A DNA stretch of 12,372 nt from Burkholderiales bacterium. Its GTDB lineage: Bacteria > Pseudomonadota > Gammaproteobacteria > Burkholderiales > UBA11063. This document shows positions 1 to 7,862 of this stretch, piece by piece (position 1 is the first letter of the stretch; every line of letters begins with the position of its first letter). Where the stretch lies: NCBI GenBank assembly GCA_020697025.1, contig JAJFBO010000032.1, positions 1 to 12,372 on the forward strand. Direction: 5' to 3'. Below the pieces are notes generated by a model, which saw nothing but the letters and a program-made list of their open reading frames with translations, made no database searches and was not told where the DNA came from. The translations under genes were made by a program, and so were the position numbers.

Positions 1-1125
1 ATTTGCCGGCAAATCAGGGATATCCTTTAAGTTTTCAGCAACGGTTTTGCCGGTTACAGTTAAGCATTCCCCATGAATTAGGCCATGCTGATATAAATGT
101 TTCATAACTAGCGGAATACCACCAATTTTAAACAAATCATGCATAACATATTTACCAAATGGCTTAAAATCACCAATTAAAGGCACTTTGGCGCCAATTC
201 GCTCAAAATCATCAATATTTAGTTCTACTTCTGCTTCATGTGCCAAAGATAATATATGAAGCACAGCATTAGTTGAACCCCCAAGAGCCATAACTACTGT
301 AATAGCATTTTCAAAAGCTTTACGAGTCATAATATCACGTGCTTTAATACCTTTTTCCAACAAATTAAATAGTGCTTTAACCGAGTCTGTGCAATCTTGT
401 TTTTTCTGGACTGAAATATTATTATTGATATCAACAGCCGGATGCGCAGCACTTCCAGGTATTGACATTCCCATTGCCTCAATTGCTGAGGCCATTGTGT
501 TTGCAGTATACATTCCGCCGCATGAACCATTTCCAGGACATGAATGACATTCGACCTTATGAAGTTGTGCTGCATCAATAGTACCGGCACTAAATTTGCC
601 TACAGCTTCAAATGTACTGACAATAGTTAAATCTTCCCCATTTAGTTTTCCAGGTAGAATAGAACCTCCATACAACGTTAATCCGATAGAGTTATTTCTT
701 GCCAATGGAATAAGTGCTGCAGGAATTGTTTTATCGCAGCCAGATAAAGTAAGGATACCGTCAGCAGCATAGCCTTCATGCATCATTTCAATGCAATCTG
801 CAATTAATTCACGTGACACAAGTGAATATTTCATGCCTTCCATGCCCATAGTTTCGCCATCTGATATTACAGGAGTTCCAAATATAACAGGCTTTCCACC
901 ATTATGTGTAATTTCATTACTTACAATATCACCTAAATCACGTATATGTGCATTACATGGAGTTATATTAGTGTAAGGGCAGGCAATGGTTATAATGGGT
1001 TTGCTAAAGTCTTCATCTGTAAAGCCAACAGCCCGAAGCATAGCACGTGTTGCTGAACGTTTTACCCAGTCTTTGGCGCCAGGGGTGCTAGTCAGGCTGG
1101 CACTTCTTTGTTTTAGGTTTGACAT
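1..1125 (-). CDS. ilvD: Dihydroxy-acid dehydratase, 3' end cut off by window edge
   Basis: Dehydrates 2,3-dihydroxy-isovalerate and 2,3-dihydroxy-3-methylvalerate to the 2-keto acids in valine and isoleucine synthesis; a cytosolic iron-sulfur enzyme. The first 375 residues are present and open to the window edge; the family is usually about 555-615 residues, so roughly a third is missing. Visible signatures are TPCNAH (residues 55-60), GCDKT (129-133), ARNN and YGGSILPG (142-159), and [17 protein letters not shown] (193-209). The cysteines at 57, 130 and 202 sit where the family binds its cluster. The start ATG (1123-1125) follows a GAGGA ribosome site 7 bases away. That site overlaps the TAG stop of ilvA, with only 11 bases between the genes, so translation is probably coupled. 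It is the last visible gene of the ilvB-ilvN-ilvA-ilvD operon. Identity is secure; whether it is still usefully expressed depends on the damaged operon front. Confidence 0.96.
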   Translation of the reverse strand, partial: MSNLKQRSASLTSTPGAKDWVKRSATRAMLRAVGFTDEDFSKPIITIACPYTNITPCNAHIRDLGDIVSNEITHNGGKPVIFGTPVISDGETMGMEGMKYSLVSRELIADCIEMMHEGYAADGILTLSGCDKTIPAALIPLARNNSIGLTLYGGSILPGKLNGEDLTIVSTFEAVGKFSAGTIDAAQLHKVECHSCPGNGSCGGMYTANTMASAIEAMGMSIPGSAAHPAVDINNNISVQKKQDCTDSVKALFNLLEKGIKARDIMTRKAFENAITVVMALGGSTNAVLHILSLAHEAEVELNIDDFERIGAKVPLIGDFKPFGKYVMHDLFKIGGIPLVMKHLYQHGLIHGECLTVTGKTVAENLKDIPDLPAN

Positions 1126-1136
1126 TAAATATTCCT

Positions 1137-2390
1137 CTAGATAATATAGCTATATAATAATTCTTTATTGGATAATATCCTGAAATTGATCCCGGTTTTT
1201 TCCATGCGTTCTAGCAGCGGATTAAAATCATGTCTACTGTATAATTCTATACCAACAAGGGCCGCTCCACTTTCGCGATTGGTTTTTTTCATATACTCAA
1301 AGCGCACAATATCATCATGTGGACCAAGAGCTTCATTTAAAAATTTACGTAATTGTCCTGGTTTTTGATTAAATTCTATAATAAAATAATGTTTGCGTCC
1401 ATTGTATACTAAGCTGCGTTCCATAATTTCCGGGTAACGTAAGATATCGTTATTACCACCGCATAAAATACAAATTACGGTTTTACCTTTAATTTTTTCT
1501 TTAATAGTATCTAGTACTGAGATAGACAAAGCTCCGGCTGGCTCAGCTATTATTCCGTCTAATTGATATAATTCAATCATTGTAGTACAAATTTTGCCTT
1601 CCGGGACTAATACTGTAGCATCCAGATTATCATTGCAAATTGCAAATGTGGCATCCCCCACACGCTTTACAGCCGCACCATCAACAAAGGTGTCAATACT
1701 TTCTAATGGGCTCACATAACCTTGTTCAATTGAATGGCTCATACCTGGTGCGCCATCTGGTTCTACACCAATTATTTCTATTTTGCTATTTTGTTGCTTT
1801 AGAAAAGAAGACATTCCAGCAGCAAGGCCGCCGCCGCCAATAGGAATTAATACTGTATCAATTTTATCGCCAAGTTCTTCATATATCTCTTTTGCAACGG
1901 TTGCCTGGCCGCACATAACTGCATAATCATCAAAGGGGTGTACAAAGGCAAGATCATGTGTATTACTATATTCTACTGCATGAGCATTAGCATCATCATA
2001 TGTATCGCCAATGGTTATGATTTCTATATACTTGCCACCAAATTGTTTTACTTTATCAATTTTTTGTAATGGTGTGGTTAAAGGCATAAAAATTGTTCCC
2101 AAAATTTTCAAACTGGAGCAGCTATAGGCAACTCCCTGCGCGTGATTGCCCGCACTGGCGCAGACAATCCCTTTTTGCTGTTCTGTTTTGGACAAGGATA
2201 CAATCTTGTTATATGCACCACGCACTTTAAAAGAACGGCAGCGCTGTAAATCTTCACGCTTAATATAAATATTTGCATTATATAACCCGGATAAGCGTTC
2301 TGAAAATTGCAAAGGAGTATTTATTACAATATTTTCTAGCTGCTTTGCGGCAGCTTCAATATCGTTTAATTTTAATTGTCTGTCTATCAT
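1137..2390 (-). CDS. ilvA: Threonine dehydratase (threonine ammonia-lyase), short form with one ACT-like domain
   Basis: PLP enzyme converting threonine to 2-oxobutanoate and ammonia, the committed step to isoleucine. It has 417 residues. The PLP lysine is K55 in RSFKVRGAY, the substrate loop is ASAGNHAQG (78-86), the phosphate-binding glycine loop is GGGGL (185-189), and a CGGNN motif lies near residue 315. From about residue 330 to the end there is one regulatory ACT-like domain (HYFIIEFNQKPGQLRKFL), as in the ~420-residue Bacillus-type enzymes; the E. coli type is ~514 residues with two such domains. Feedback control by isoleucine through this domain is family knowledge and not visible here. 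The gene lies 79 bases after ilvN and 11 bases before ilvD on the same strand. The ribosome site before the ATG is weak (GGATG about 8 bases upstream). The ilvN-ilvA gap contains a possible imperfect hairpin (GTTCAGG pairing with CCTG...GAAC) of unknown relevance. The reading frame is intact. Confidence 0.95.
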   Translation of the reverse strand: MIDRQLKLNDIEAAAKQLENIVINTPLQFSERLSGLYNANIYIKREDLQRCRSFKVRGAYNKIVSLSKTEQQKGIVCASAGNHAQGVAYSCSSLKILGTIFMPLTTPLQKIDKVKQFGGKYIEIITIGDTYDDANAHAVEYSNTHDLAFVHPFDDYAVMCGQATVAKEIYEELGDKIDTVLIPIGGGGLAAGMSSFLKQQNSKIEIIGVEPDGAPGMSHSIEQGYVSPLESIDTFVDGAAVKRVGDATFAICNDNLDATVLVPEGKICTTMIELYQLDGIIAEPAGALSISVLDTIKEKIKGKTVICILCGGNNDILRYPEIMERSLVYNGRKHYFIIEFNQKPGQLRKFLNEALGPHDDIVRFEYMKKTNRESGAALVGIELYSRHDFNPLLERMEKTGINFRILSNKELLYSYII

Positions 2391-2469
2391 ATTTTACATC
2401 CATTAATTATACTAGTTCGGGCTACAGGTATTCGGCCGGTACTTACTTCCTGAACATGTAAATAGTAAA

Positions 2470-2742
2470 TTAGGCGCTTGCGCCTTCAAATTGTCCTGAC
2501 ATGGGAACTTTATCAATAATTTTTATATCTACTAATTCTATTATTTTATTAAGTTGTTTTGTAAGTAATTCGATTCTATCATCTTCACTATAAATTACTA
2601 CATTCCAATAAGATAATTCTTCTGTATGGCGTGAAATATTAATGTGCTCAATATTTATGCGATAGCGGGAGAACATTCCGGCAACCCGTTGCAGCACGTT
2701 TAATGTATTTTGTGTAATAATAGATATCACGTACATATTCAT
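2470..2742 (-). CDS. ilvN: Acetolactate synthase small (regulatory) subunit
   Basis: Regulatory subunit of acetohydroxyacid synthase, which binds the catalytic subunit and gives activation and, in most families, valine feedback. The 90-residue protein is a single ACT domain starting at residue 3 with YVISIITQNTLNVLQRVAGMF and continuing through RINIEHINISR. Its length is close to the very short E. coli subunits (IlvM about 87, IlvN about 96 residues); it lacks the C-terminal domain of the ~160-residue IlvH type. The start ATG (2740-2742) has a strong AGGAG site whose bases overlap the TAG stop of ilvB, and the gap is 12 bases, implying translational coupling to ilvB. The reading frame is intact, so the damage to its partner ilvB looks recent or is compensated. 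The symbol could equally be ilvM or ilvH; the subunit assignment itself is firm. Confidence 0.9.
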   Translation of the reverse strand: MNMYVISIITQNTLNVLQRVAGMFSRYRINIEHINISRHTEELSYWNVVIYSEDDRIELLTKQLNKIIELVDIKIIDKVPMSGQFEGASA

Positions 2743-2754
2743 TTTATTTAACTC

Positions 2755-4350
2755 CTAGCTTAAGCGAATTTCGCCAACCCCGCAGCCTGCGGGTACCATT
2801 GGGAATACTTTACCTTGCTTTTCAACCATAACTTCTAAAAGAAATGAAGAATCTGTATCGAGCATAGTATCAAGAGCTTTATTTAATTCACTATCATCAG
2901 AAACACGCATTGCAGGAATTGAATAAGCTTGGGCAATTTTGACAAAGTCTGGATTGACTAATGAGGTAAAAGAATAACGTTCCTCAAAAAATAGTTCCTG
3001 CCATTGACGAACCATTCCCAGATATTCATTATTTAAAATTAAAATTTTAACTTTTAATCCTTCCTGGGCTAAAACGGCTAATTCCTGAATATTCATCTGA
3101 AAACCGCCATCACCAATAACAGCAATTACTTCTCTATCTGGTGCGGCAATCTTGGCGCCAATTGCTGCGGGAAGGGCAAACCCCATTGTGCCAAGGCCCC
3201 CTGATGTAATATGGCTTCTTGGATTTCTAAATTGATAGTATCTGGCCGCAATCATTTGATGTTGCCCAACATCACTAACAATAACTGCGTTGCCTTTGGT
3301 TTTTCTAGATAGTTTGTCAATAACCTCAGCCATTTTAATTTTATGCCCTGGTTGCGGCGTAACCTGATAGTGCATTACTGTTTCGTGTTCCAAAGAATAA
3401 TAATCTTTAAATTTATTAATCCAGCTGGCGTGGTTATTTGGTGCAACGTGATTGATTAATTCAGTAAGTACCTCTTTGGCATCGCCATGTATTGCAACAT
3501 TAGTTTGTATATTTTTATTTAGTTCTGCTTTATCAATATCAATATGGATAATTTTGGCATTTTTAGCATATGTATTTAAGTTTCCAGTAACTCTATCATC
3601 AAAACGCATACCCAGAGCAATAATTAAATCTGCTTCATTGGTAAGGACATTTGATCCATAATTACCATGCATACCAAGCATTCCAACATAAAGTGGATGA
3701 TCCATTGTTATTGAAGATAGGCCATGCAGCGTACAGGCAACAGGAATTCCTGTTTTAGTCGCAAATTCTGCAAGTGCGGCTTCTGCATTAGCAATTGTAA
3801 TTCCATGTCCTGCAAGGATATATGGGCGTTTGGCCTGATTAATTAAATGAGCTGCCTTAGATAAATCACTTTCACATACAACGGGTGTATTATAAGAAAA
3901 TCCTTTTAATTGTTCAGGATCAAAATCAAATTCACCAAATTGGGCATCTTTAGTTACATCAATTAGTACGGGTCCTGGTCTGCCATTTTTTGCCACATGA
4001 AAGGCTTTAGCCAAGATATGCGGTATTTCTTTCGGATCAGTAATCTGATAGTTCCATTTGGTAATTGGAATAGTCATACCAATAATGTCAGCTTCCTGAA
4101 ATGCATCTGTGCCAATTAATGGATTTGCCACTTGTCCGGTTATACATACTACAGGGATTGAATCAAGCATGGCATCTGCAATCCCGGTAATCAGATTTGT
4201 AGCACCAGGCCCTGATGTTGCAATACATACACCTACTTTATCAGTCACTCTGGCATATCCTTCGGCTGCAATTACTGCACCTTGTTCATGGCGAACTAAT
4301 ATATGACGTATTTTAGCATTAAATAATGCATCATAAACTGTTCTCCGAGT
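2755..4350 (-). pseudogene. ilvB: Acetolactate synthase large subunit, 5' end lost at a relE junction
   Basis: Catalytic ThDP/FAD subunit condensing pyruvate with pyruvate or 2-oxobutanoate. Homology runs from VYDALFNAKIRHIL (base 4338 downward) through RHEQGA, which carries the catalytic glutamate, GYARVTDKVGV, TSGPGATN, GRPGPVLID and SGGLGTMGFALPAAIG. It continues with the ThDP motif GDGG (starting 131 codons after the GTG at 4248 in the ~350s-380s region, residues 379-382 of that reading) and NN (406-407). The normal first ~32 residues, including the FGYPGG segment, are absent. In this frame a TAA sits at 4351-4353, exactly where relE-like sequence begins. No ATG, GTG or TTG follows it until the GTG at 4246-4248. 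Starting there gives 497 residues but omits RHEQGA, so an active enzyme is unlikely. The rest of the frame is undamaged to the stop at 2755. Rare ATA initiation or a compensating second ilvB elsewhere cannot be excluded. Confidence 0.85.
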
Positions 4351-4499
4351 TTACCTTTTAAGCTTTCGCCTAATAACCTGGGGTTATCTGATTTGTACAG
4401 GCTGGTTTTTAGAAATTTTAGAATTCTTATGGCGATTTGTCTATCAAGTTTGCTGATTTCATTTTCTGCTGTAGGACCTAGTTCAATCTTCCAAACCAT
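4296..4499 (-). pseudogene. relE: RelE/ParE-family toxin, truncated at its C-terminus
   Basis: RelE-type toxins are small ribosome-dependent mRNA interferases paired with a neutralising antitoxin. The 67-residue product begins MVWKIELGPTAENEISKLD and continues RILKFLKTSL...DNPRLLGESLKGKLGE, the familiar N-terminal two-thirds of the fold. An intact member is about 85-90 residues and goes on with a WRYRVGDYRIIC-like strand and a final HR..VY segment. Here that is replaced from about residue 53 by QFMMHYLMLKYVIY, which is ilvB DNA read out of frame before a TAG. The conserved arginine and tyrosine positions of the C-terminal half are absent, so toxicity is unlikely. The ATG (4497-4499) lies inside the end of the antitoxin gene, overlapping it by 17 bases, as is typical for coupled toxin-antitoxin pairs. 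Confidence 0.8.
4335..4350. other. Recombination junction between relE and ilvB
   Basis: On the minus strand, sequence above about 4350 reads as a RelE toxin up to GKLGE. Sequence below about 4338 reads, in a different frame, as acetolactate synthase from VYDAL onward. Neither family normally contains the other, so the two partial genes were joined here. The lost pieces are the last ~20-25 codons of relE and the first ~32 codons of ilvB plus its original leader and promoter. Neither missing piece is found between relB and rhlE. I see no insertion-sequence end or target duplication at the joint. The exact breakpoint is uncertain by about 10 bases. Confidence 0.75.
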
Positions 4500-4707
4500 A
4501 TTTTTTCATTACTTCTTCAAGTGGTATAGTTTTACTTTTTCCAGAACGAATATCCTGTAGACTTTGCTTGGCAATATAAATATCTTCTAAATCTTCTAAA
4601 TGCTCTAGTATTGCTTCTTTTACATAGAAGGTTTTAGTCCGTCCGGTTAATTTGGCCAGATTAGTTAATCTGGTTTCAATTTCAACTGGTAGTCTTATAG
4701 CTAACAT
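4483..4707 (-). CDS. relB: RelB-type ribbon-helix-helix antitoxin
   Basis: A 74-residue antitoxin with an N-terminal DNA-binding ribbon-helix-helix (MLAIRLPVEIETRLTNLAK, then RTKTFYVKEAILEHLEDLED) and a C-terminal toxin-wrapping tail (QDIRSGKSKTIPLEEVMKKYGLED). Antitoxins of this kind bind the toxin and repress their own promoter. Consistent with that, a perfect 30-bp palindrome and a consensus promoter lie just upstream. The gene is intact even though its toxin is truncated. It overlaps relE by 17 bases. The start is the ATG at 4705-4707; the ribosome site is weak (GGCGAG about 7 bases upstream). If expressed, it may now control readthrough into the ilv genes; that is inference. The precise antitoxin family name (RelB or CopG-like) is less certain than its role. 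Confidence 0.85.
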   Translation of the reverse strand: MLAIRLPVEIETRLTNLAKLTGRTKTFYVKEAILEHLEDLEDIYIAKQSLQDIRSGKSKTIPLEEVMKKYGLED

Positions 4708-4722
4708 GATATATCTCGCCCT

Positions 4723-4752
4723 ATATAATGTTATACATGTATAACATTATAT
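4723..4752. promoter_or_regulatory. Perfect 30-bp palindrome, likely antitoxin operator
   Basis: A perfect inverted repeat with 15-base arms and no loop, centred on 4737/4738 (centre ATACATGTAT). It covers the -10 box and the expected start point of the relBE promoter. Position and symmetry fit the operator of a dimeric ribbon-helix-helix antitoxin, so RelB autorepression is expected. Binding itself is inferred. Confidence 0.75.
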
Positions 4753-4774
4753 CTTATTTTGAATTATTTGTCAA
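4746..4774 (-). promoter_or_regulatory. Consensus sigma-70 promoter for relBE
   Basis: Read on the minus strand, TTGACA (4774-4769) and TATAAT (4751-4746) are separated by exactly 17 bases, a perfect match to the housekeeping promoter consensus. Transcription would start near 4739, about 30 bases before the relB ATG. With the original front of ilvB gone and no terminator seen between relE and ilvB, this promoter also points into ilvB-ilvN-ilvA-ilvD. Confidence 0.85.
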
Positions 4775-4816
4775 TAACACCACCCTTAATTTTTTTAATT
4801 GTGATTAATTCAAGAT

Positions 4817-6106
4817 TCACCTTCTACCCCGATTAGTACGTGCATCAGATGGTGCTGTAACAGCCGTTCTTCTTGCATTATGATTTCTATTTGCCCTGGC
4901 TGAGTGGTCTTGTGGTTTAGTAATTGTCTGCCGGCTTTCTTTAGGCGAGTTTGCCAGGCCATGTTGTGGTTCAAAACCTGTAACTATTTCACTGATTAAT
5001 TTTAGTTTTAGCAAACGCTCAATTGCTAATTGTAGTTTTATTTCTTCAGGTGAAACCAGGGATACAGCATGTCCGGTTTTACCGGCACGACCAGTACGGC
5101 CAATTCTGTGTACATAATCTTCTGGCACATTAGGCAGCTCATAATTTACTACATAGGGTAAATCAATAATATCCAGGCCTCTGGCAGCAATATCAGTTGC
5201 CACTAAAACTTGCAGCGATCCATCTTTGAATTGGGCTAATGTATTAGTGCGGTTAGACTGGCTTTTATTACCATGAATTGCTAACGCAGGAATACGCTGT
5301 GTAACTAAAAACTCTGCTAGACGGTTGGCTAAATGTTTAGTACGGGTAAACACTAATACCTGAGACCAGTTATGTTCTTTTATTAAATGAGCTAATAATT
5401 GGCGTTTATTACCTGTAGCGCAGGGGTGAACCTTATGTGAAATTGATGCAACTGTTGTATTAGGAGCTGAAGCCTGGATCATCTCTGGCTTATTTAATAA
5501 TTTTGCTGCTAAAGTTTTAATTTCGGGTGAGAAGGTTGCTGAAAATAATAAAGTTTGTCTATCTTTTGGCAACAAAGCTATTATTTTTTTAATATCATGA
5601 ATAAAACCCATATCCAGCATTCTATCTGCTTCATCTAAAACCAAAGTTCTAATTTGGCTTAAATCTATACTTTTTTGTCCTACATGATCTAATAGCCGGC
5701 CGGGAGTAGCAACTAAAATATCAACTTTACTGCGTAAGCGCTTAAGCTGTGGATTGATAGAAACACCGCCAATTAAAACCATCGAAGATAATTTTAAATA
5801 TTTGCCATAATCAATAATACATGCTTCAACTTGTGCTGCCAACTCACGGGTAGGAACTAAAATAAGCGCCTGAATTGGCGGGCGTCCGTGACTTGGGCCT
5901 TTTTCTGTCTTAAATGCAATTTTTTGCATAATTGGTAATACAAACGCAGCAGTTTTTCCGCTTCCTGTTTGTGCAGCTGCTAATAAATCTTTACCAGCTA
6001 ATACGGCTGGTATACTTTGTTTTTGAATCTCTGTTGGGTTAGTATAACCAAATTCTGTGATAGCCTGAACTAATTCACTAGCTAAGTTTAAATTTTCAAA
6101 TGACAT
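4817..6106 (-). CDS. rhlE: RhlE-type DEAD-box ATP-dependent RNA helicase
   Basis: Unwinds short RNA duplexes using ATP, typically in ribosome assembly, RNA turnover or cold adaptation. The 429-residue protein contains all core motifs in order: Q motif GYTNPTEIQ (20-28), AQTGSGKT (45-52), PTRELA (85-90), TPGR (134-137), DEAD (158-161), SAT (189-191), VFTRTK (252-257), ARGLD (308-312) and HRIGRTGR (333-340). The tail from about 390 is rich in R, N and T, as in the basic RNA-binding tails of RhlE proteins. I chose the ATG at 6104-6106 because it follows an AAGGA site at good spacing and begins MSFENLNL, the usual RhlE opening. The frame is open for 20 more codons upstream to 6166, but a likely -10 box lies in that stretch. 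It is a stand-alone gene; relB has its own promoter 43 bases downstream. The exact paralogue name (rhlE or a close relative) is by resemblance. Confidence 0.93.
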   Translation of the reverse strand: MSFENLNLASELVQAITEFGYTNPTEIQKQSIPAVLAGKDLLAAAQTGSGKTAAFVLPIMQKIAFKTEKGPSHGRPPIQALILVPTRELAAQVEACIIDYGKYLKLSSMVLIGGVSINPQLKRLRSKVDILVATPGRLLDHVGQKSIDLSQIRTLVLDEADRMLDMGFIHDIKKIIALLPKDRQTLLFSATFSPEIKTLAAKLLNKPEMIQASAPNTTVASISHKVHPCATGNKRQLLAHLIKEHNWSQVLVFTRTKHLANRLAEFLVTQRIPALAIHGNKSQSNRTNTLAQFKDGSLQVLVATDIAARGLDIIDLPYVVNYELPNVPEDYVHRIGRTGRAGKTGHAVSLVSPEEIKLQLAIERLLKLKLISEIVTGFEPQHGLANSPKESRQTITKPQDHSARANRNHNARRTAVTAPSDARTNRGRR

Positions 6107-6131
6107 GTTTTTCCTTAAAATAGAAGCTGGC

Positions 6132-6137
6132 ATTATA
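6132..6137 (-). promoter_or_regulatory. Candidate -10 box for rhlE
   Basis: The minus strand reads TATAAT here, 25 bases before the chosen rhlE ATG. No convincing -35 box is present at 16-18 bases. Its location inside the longer possible reading frame favours the downstream start at 6106. Confidence 0.4.
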
Positions 6138-6166
6138 CAGTATTTGGCTTTCATCCGATAGCCCAT

Positions 6167-6542
6167 CGTAATTTTAGCAAAAAAATATTTTTTTAGCTAC
6201 ATCTAAAATGATATAATTATTAATTAATCCATCACGTATATCTAAATTCTCAACTTAGATAATCAAACTAAAAAATTTATAATGCAAAGTCGTTATTATT
6301 TAATATATATTTATAAGTAATATTATTTTGAATTTGCATAATTAAATTTTTTGTAAATGCAGCTTTTGCATTAAAATCCGGGCTGCCATGCTAAATTATG
6401 CTGGTATACAGAGTTTTTAATATAATCTTTAGGTACTCAGAATTGATTTTTTGCCCAATTTGGGCTTTGGGATTACCGGAGCAATTTGAGCAAAAGATTA
6501 ACTACACCTGGTATCTGACCCTTTTAATTTGGTTATCAAAGA
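6167..6542. other. AT-rich intergenic region between divergent rhlE and NRPS genes
   Basis: No gene is supported in this 376-base stretch. It holds the divergent upstream regions of both neighbours. A TATAAT is present on the plus strand at 6421-6426. A short inverted repeat GCCCAATTTGGGC lies at 6453-6465 with a T-run on its 5' side, which is the wrong side for a plus-strand terminator. The frame of the NRPS gene is closed upstream by TGA (6516-6518) and TAA (6525-6527), so the NRPS cannot begin earlier. I see no tRNA, complete mobile element or riboswitch. Confidence 0.7.
6421..6426 (+). promoter_or_regulatory. Candidate -10 box for the NRPS-kinase gene
   Basis: TATAAT about 117 bases before the NRPS start codon. 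The bases 17 upstream (around 6398-6403, ATGCTG) do not resemble TTGACA. In such AT-rich sequence a chance match is quite possible. Confidence 0.25.
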
Positions 6543-7862
6543 ATGTACAAGGTCAAGTTATCGCCATACCATAAAATATTCTATAATGAATGGAAATTAG
6601 ATCCTAAAAGTAGTAAATACAATATTGTATTTGATCAAACTATCTCCAGTACGTTAGATGTAGAATGTTTAAAAGCAGCATTAGGTAAATTCATAGCAGA
6701 GCATCTCGTATTTAACAGCCATATTCTTGAAAAAGATGATGAAGCCTATTGGATAGAAAATCCACATAAAAACCAGTTAGAAGTCTTTGATGACGGTTAT
6801 ACACCTGGGCAGGTTTTTGAATATGTGTCACGCCCTTTTAATCTAATTTCTGAACCATTATATAGGTTTGCTGTATTTAAAGAAGTAAATAATAGTTATA
6901 GATTTATTGCAGTAGTGCATCATTTAGTGATAGATGGCAACGGTTTTAATTCATTTATATCTACAATATCCAATTATTATAATTCTAAAAAATATGCCTT
7001 CGAAATTAGTTTGGAAGAACAAGTAAAGTTACTCGCTACAACCACAAAAACTTTTGAACAACAGTTAGAACCAAATACTAAAAATTATTCTAATTTTTGG
7101 GAGACCAGACTTGCTGGGATTGAAGCTGTAGATTTAAGATTTTTAAAGCCATGTATAGTTAACCAATTAATAGCAGATGTTAATCCTATAAAAGAATTAC
7201 GGTTTAAGTTTAATAAAGCGGATATTCCACAATTAACAAATATTTTAGCTAAATATACTATTACTGAATATAATTATAGTCAATGCATTTTTGCTATTTT
7301 ATTAAATAGGTATACTGGCCAGAATAAATTTGCCATTAGCTATCCTGTAGCTATAGAAGGCAGCTTTGATCTTGTCTATGGCTCCAAAATCAATACCAAT
7401 ATAATACCTTTTATTTTTAGTAATGATACTACAGCTCTTAAATTATTTAAGGCTGCTAAAGATTTTGTAAGACTGCTTAAATCAGGTAAATTTAATTATA
7501 GTAATTTGCCGATAGATCAAATTATCAGTACTAGCCATTCAGACATATTAAATGTAATGTTTGCAAAAACTAATTTAAAAGATACGCCGCTTAATTTTAA
7601 AAAAGCTAAAACAATATCTATTAATAAAGATTTTAATATTGATTTATATTGTAAATTATGTTTTGAGTATGAGAGTAATGAGCAGGAATTAGGTTTTAGG
7701 GTACGTTATAATAGTTTAGAGACTGATGAAGTAATATTGCAGAATTTTGTTAAACATTATCAAAAACTGTTTATTGATGTTTTGCTGGACTTAGCAGCCA
7801 GTTGTGATGAAAATAGTTTAATTTCAAAGTATCAGGTACTTTTTCCTGAAGAATACCAACAA
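6543..7862 (+). other. Condensation domain at the extreme N-terminus
   Basis: Residues 1-440. The catalytic HHxxxDG motif is intact (HHLVIDG, 126-132), and RPFNL...PLYR (97-108) matches the conserved C2/C3 region. It begins at residue 6-7 with LSPYHKIFYNEW, so there is no docking segment, carrier or ligase before it. It may be a starter condensation domain that takes an acyl-CoA or acyl carrier protein donor, or it may accept from a separate protein. Sequence alone as read here does not decide between these. Confidence 0.85.

Noticed and set aside
327..590. 87-codon minus-strand frame within ilvD
   Set aside because: Out-of-frame shadow of ilvD, whose cysteine motifs are read in the other frame.
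4246..4248. GTG as the native start of ilvB, giving a 497-residue protein
   Set aside because: Clear acetolactate synthase sequence, including the RHEQGA motif, continues upstream of it in the same frame; the GTG is an internal valine codon (GYARVTDK). It is at best a fallback start for a damaged gene.
4775..4816. Terminator between rhlE and relB
   Set aside because: Only an AT-only repeat around the A/T run (TTAATTTTTTTAATT) is present; there is no GC-bearing stem, so I would not call it.
6107..6166. Longer rhlE start adding 20 residues
   Set aside because: MSFENLNL at 6106 is the usual opening of the family and has a good AAGGA site; the extra stretch contains a likely -10 box and has no family resemblance.
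6388..6420. Tiny open frame upstream of the NRPS (ATGCTAAATTATGCTGG...)
   Set aside because: Only about ten codons, no ribosome site and no attenuator-like pairing seen; chance in AT-rich sequence.
6447..6467. GCCCAATTTGGGC inverted repeat as a terminator
   Set aside because: The T-run is 5' of the repeat on the plus strand and an A-run follows it on the minus strand, so it is not a standard terminator in either direction, and no gene ends beside it.
6500..6530. Stretch around CCTGGTATCTGACCCTTTT as a mobile-element end
   Set aside because: It vaguely recalls repeat-associated sequences, but no matching inverted or direct copy is visible in the window.
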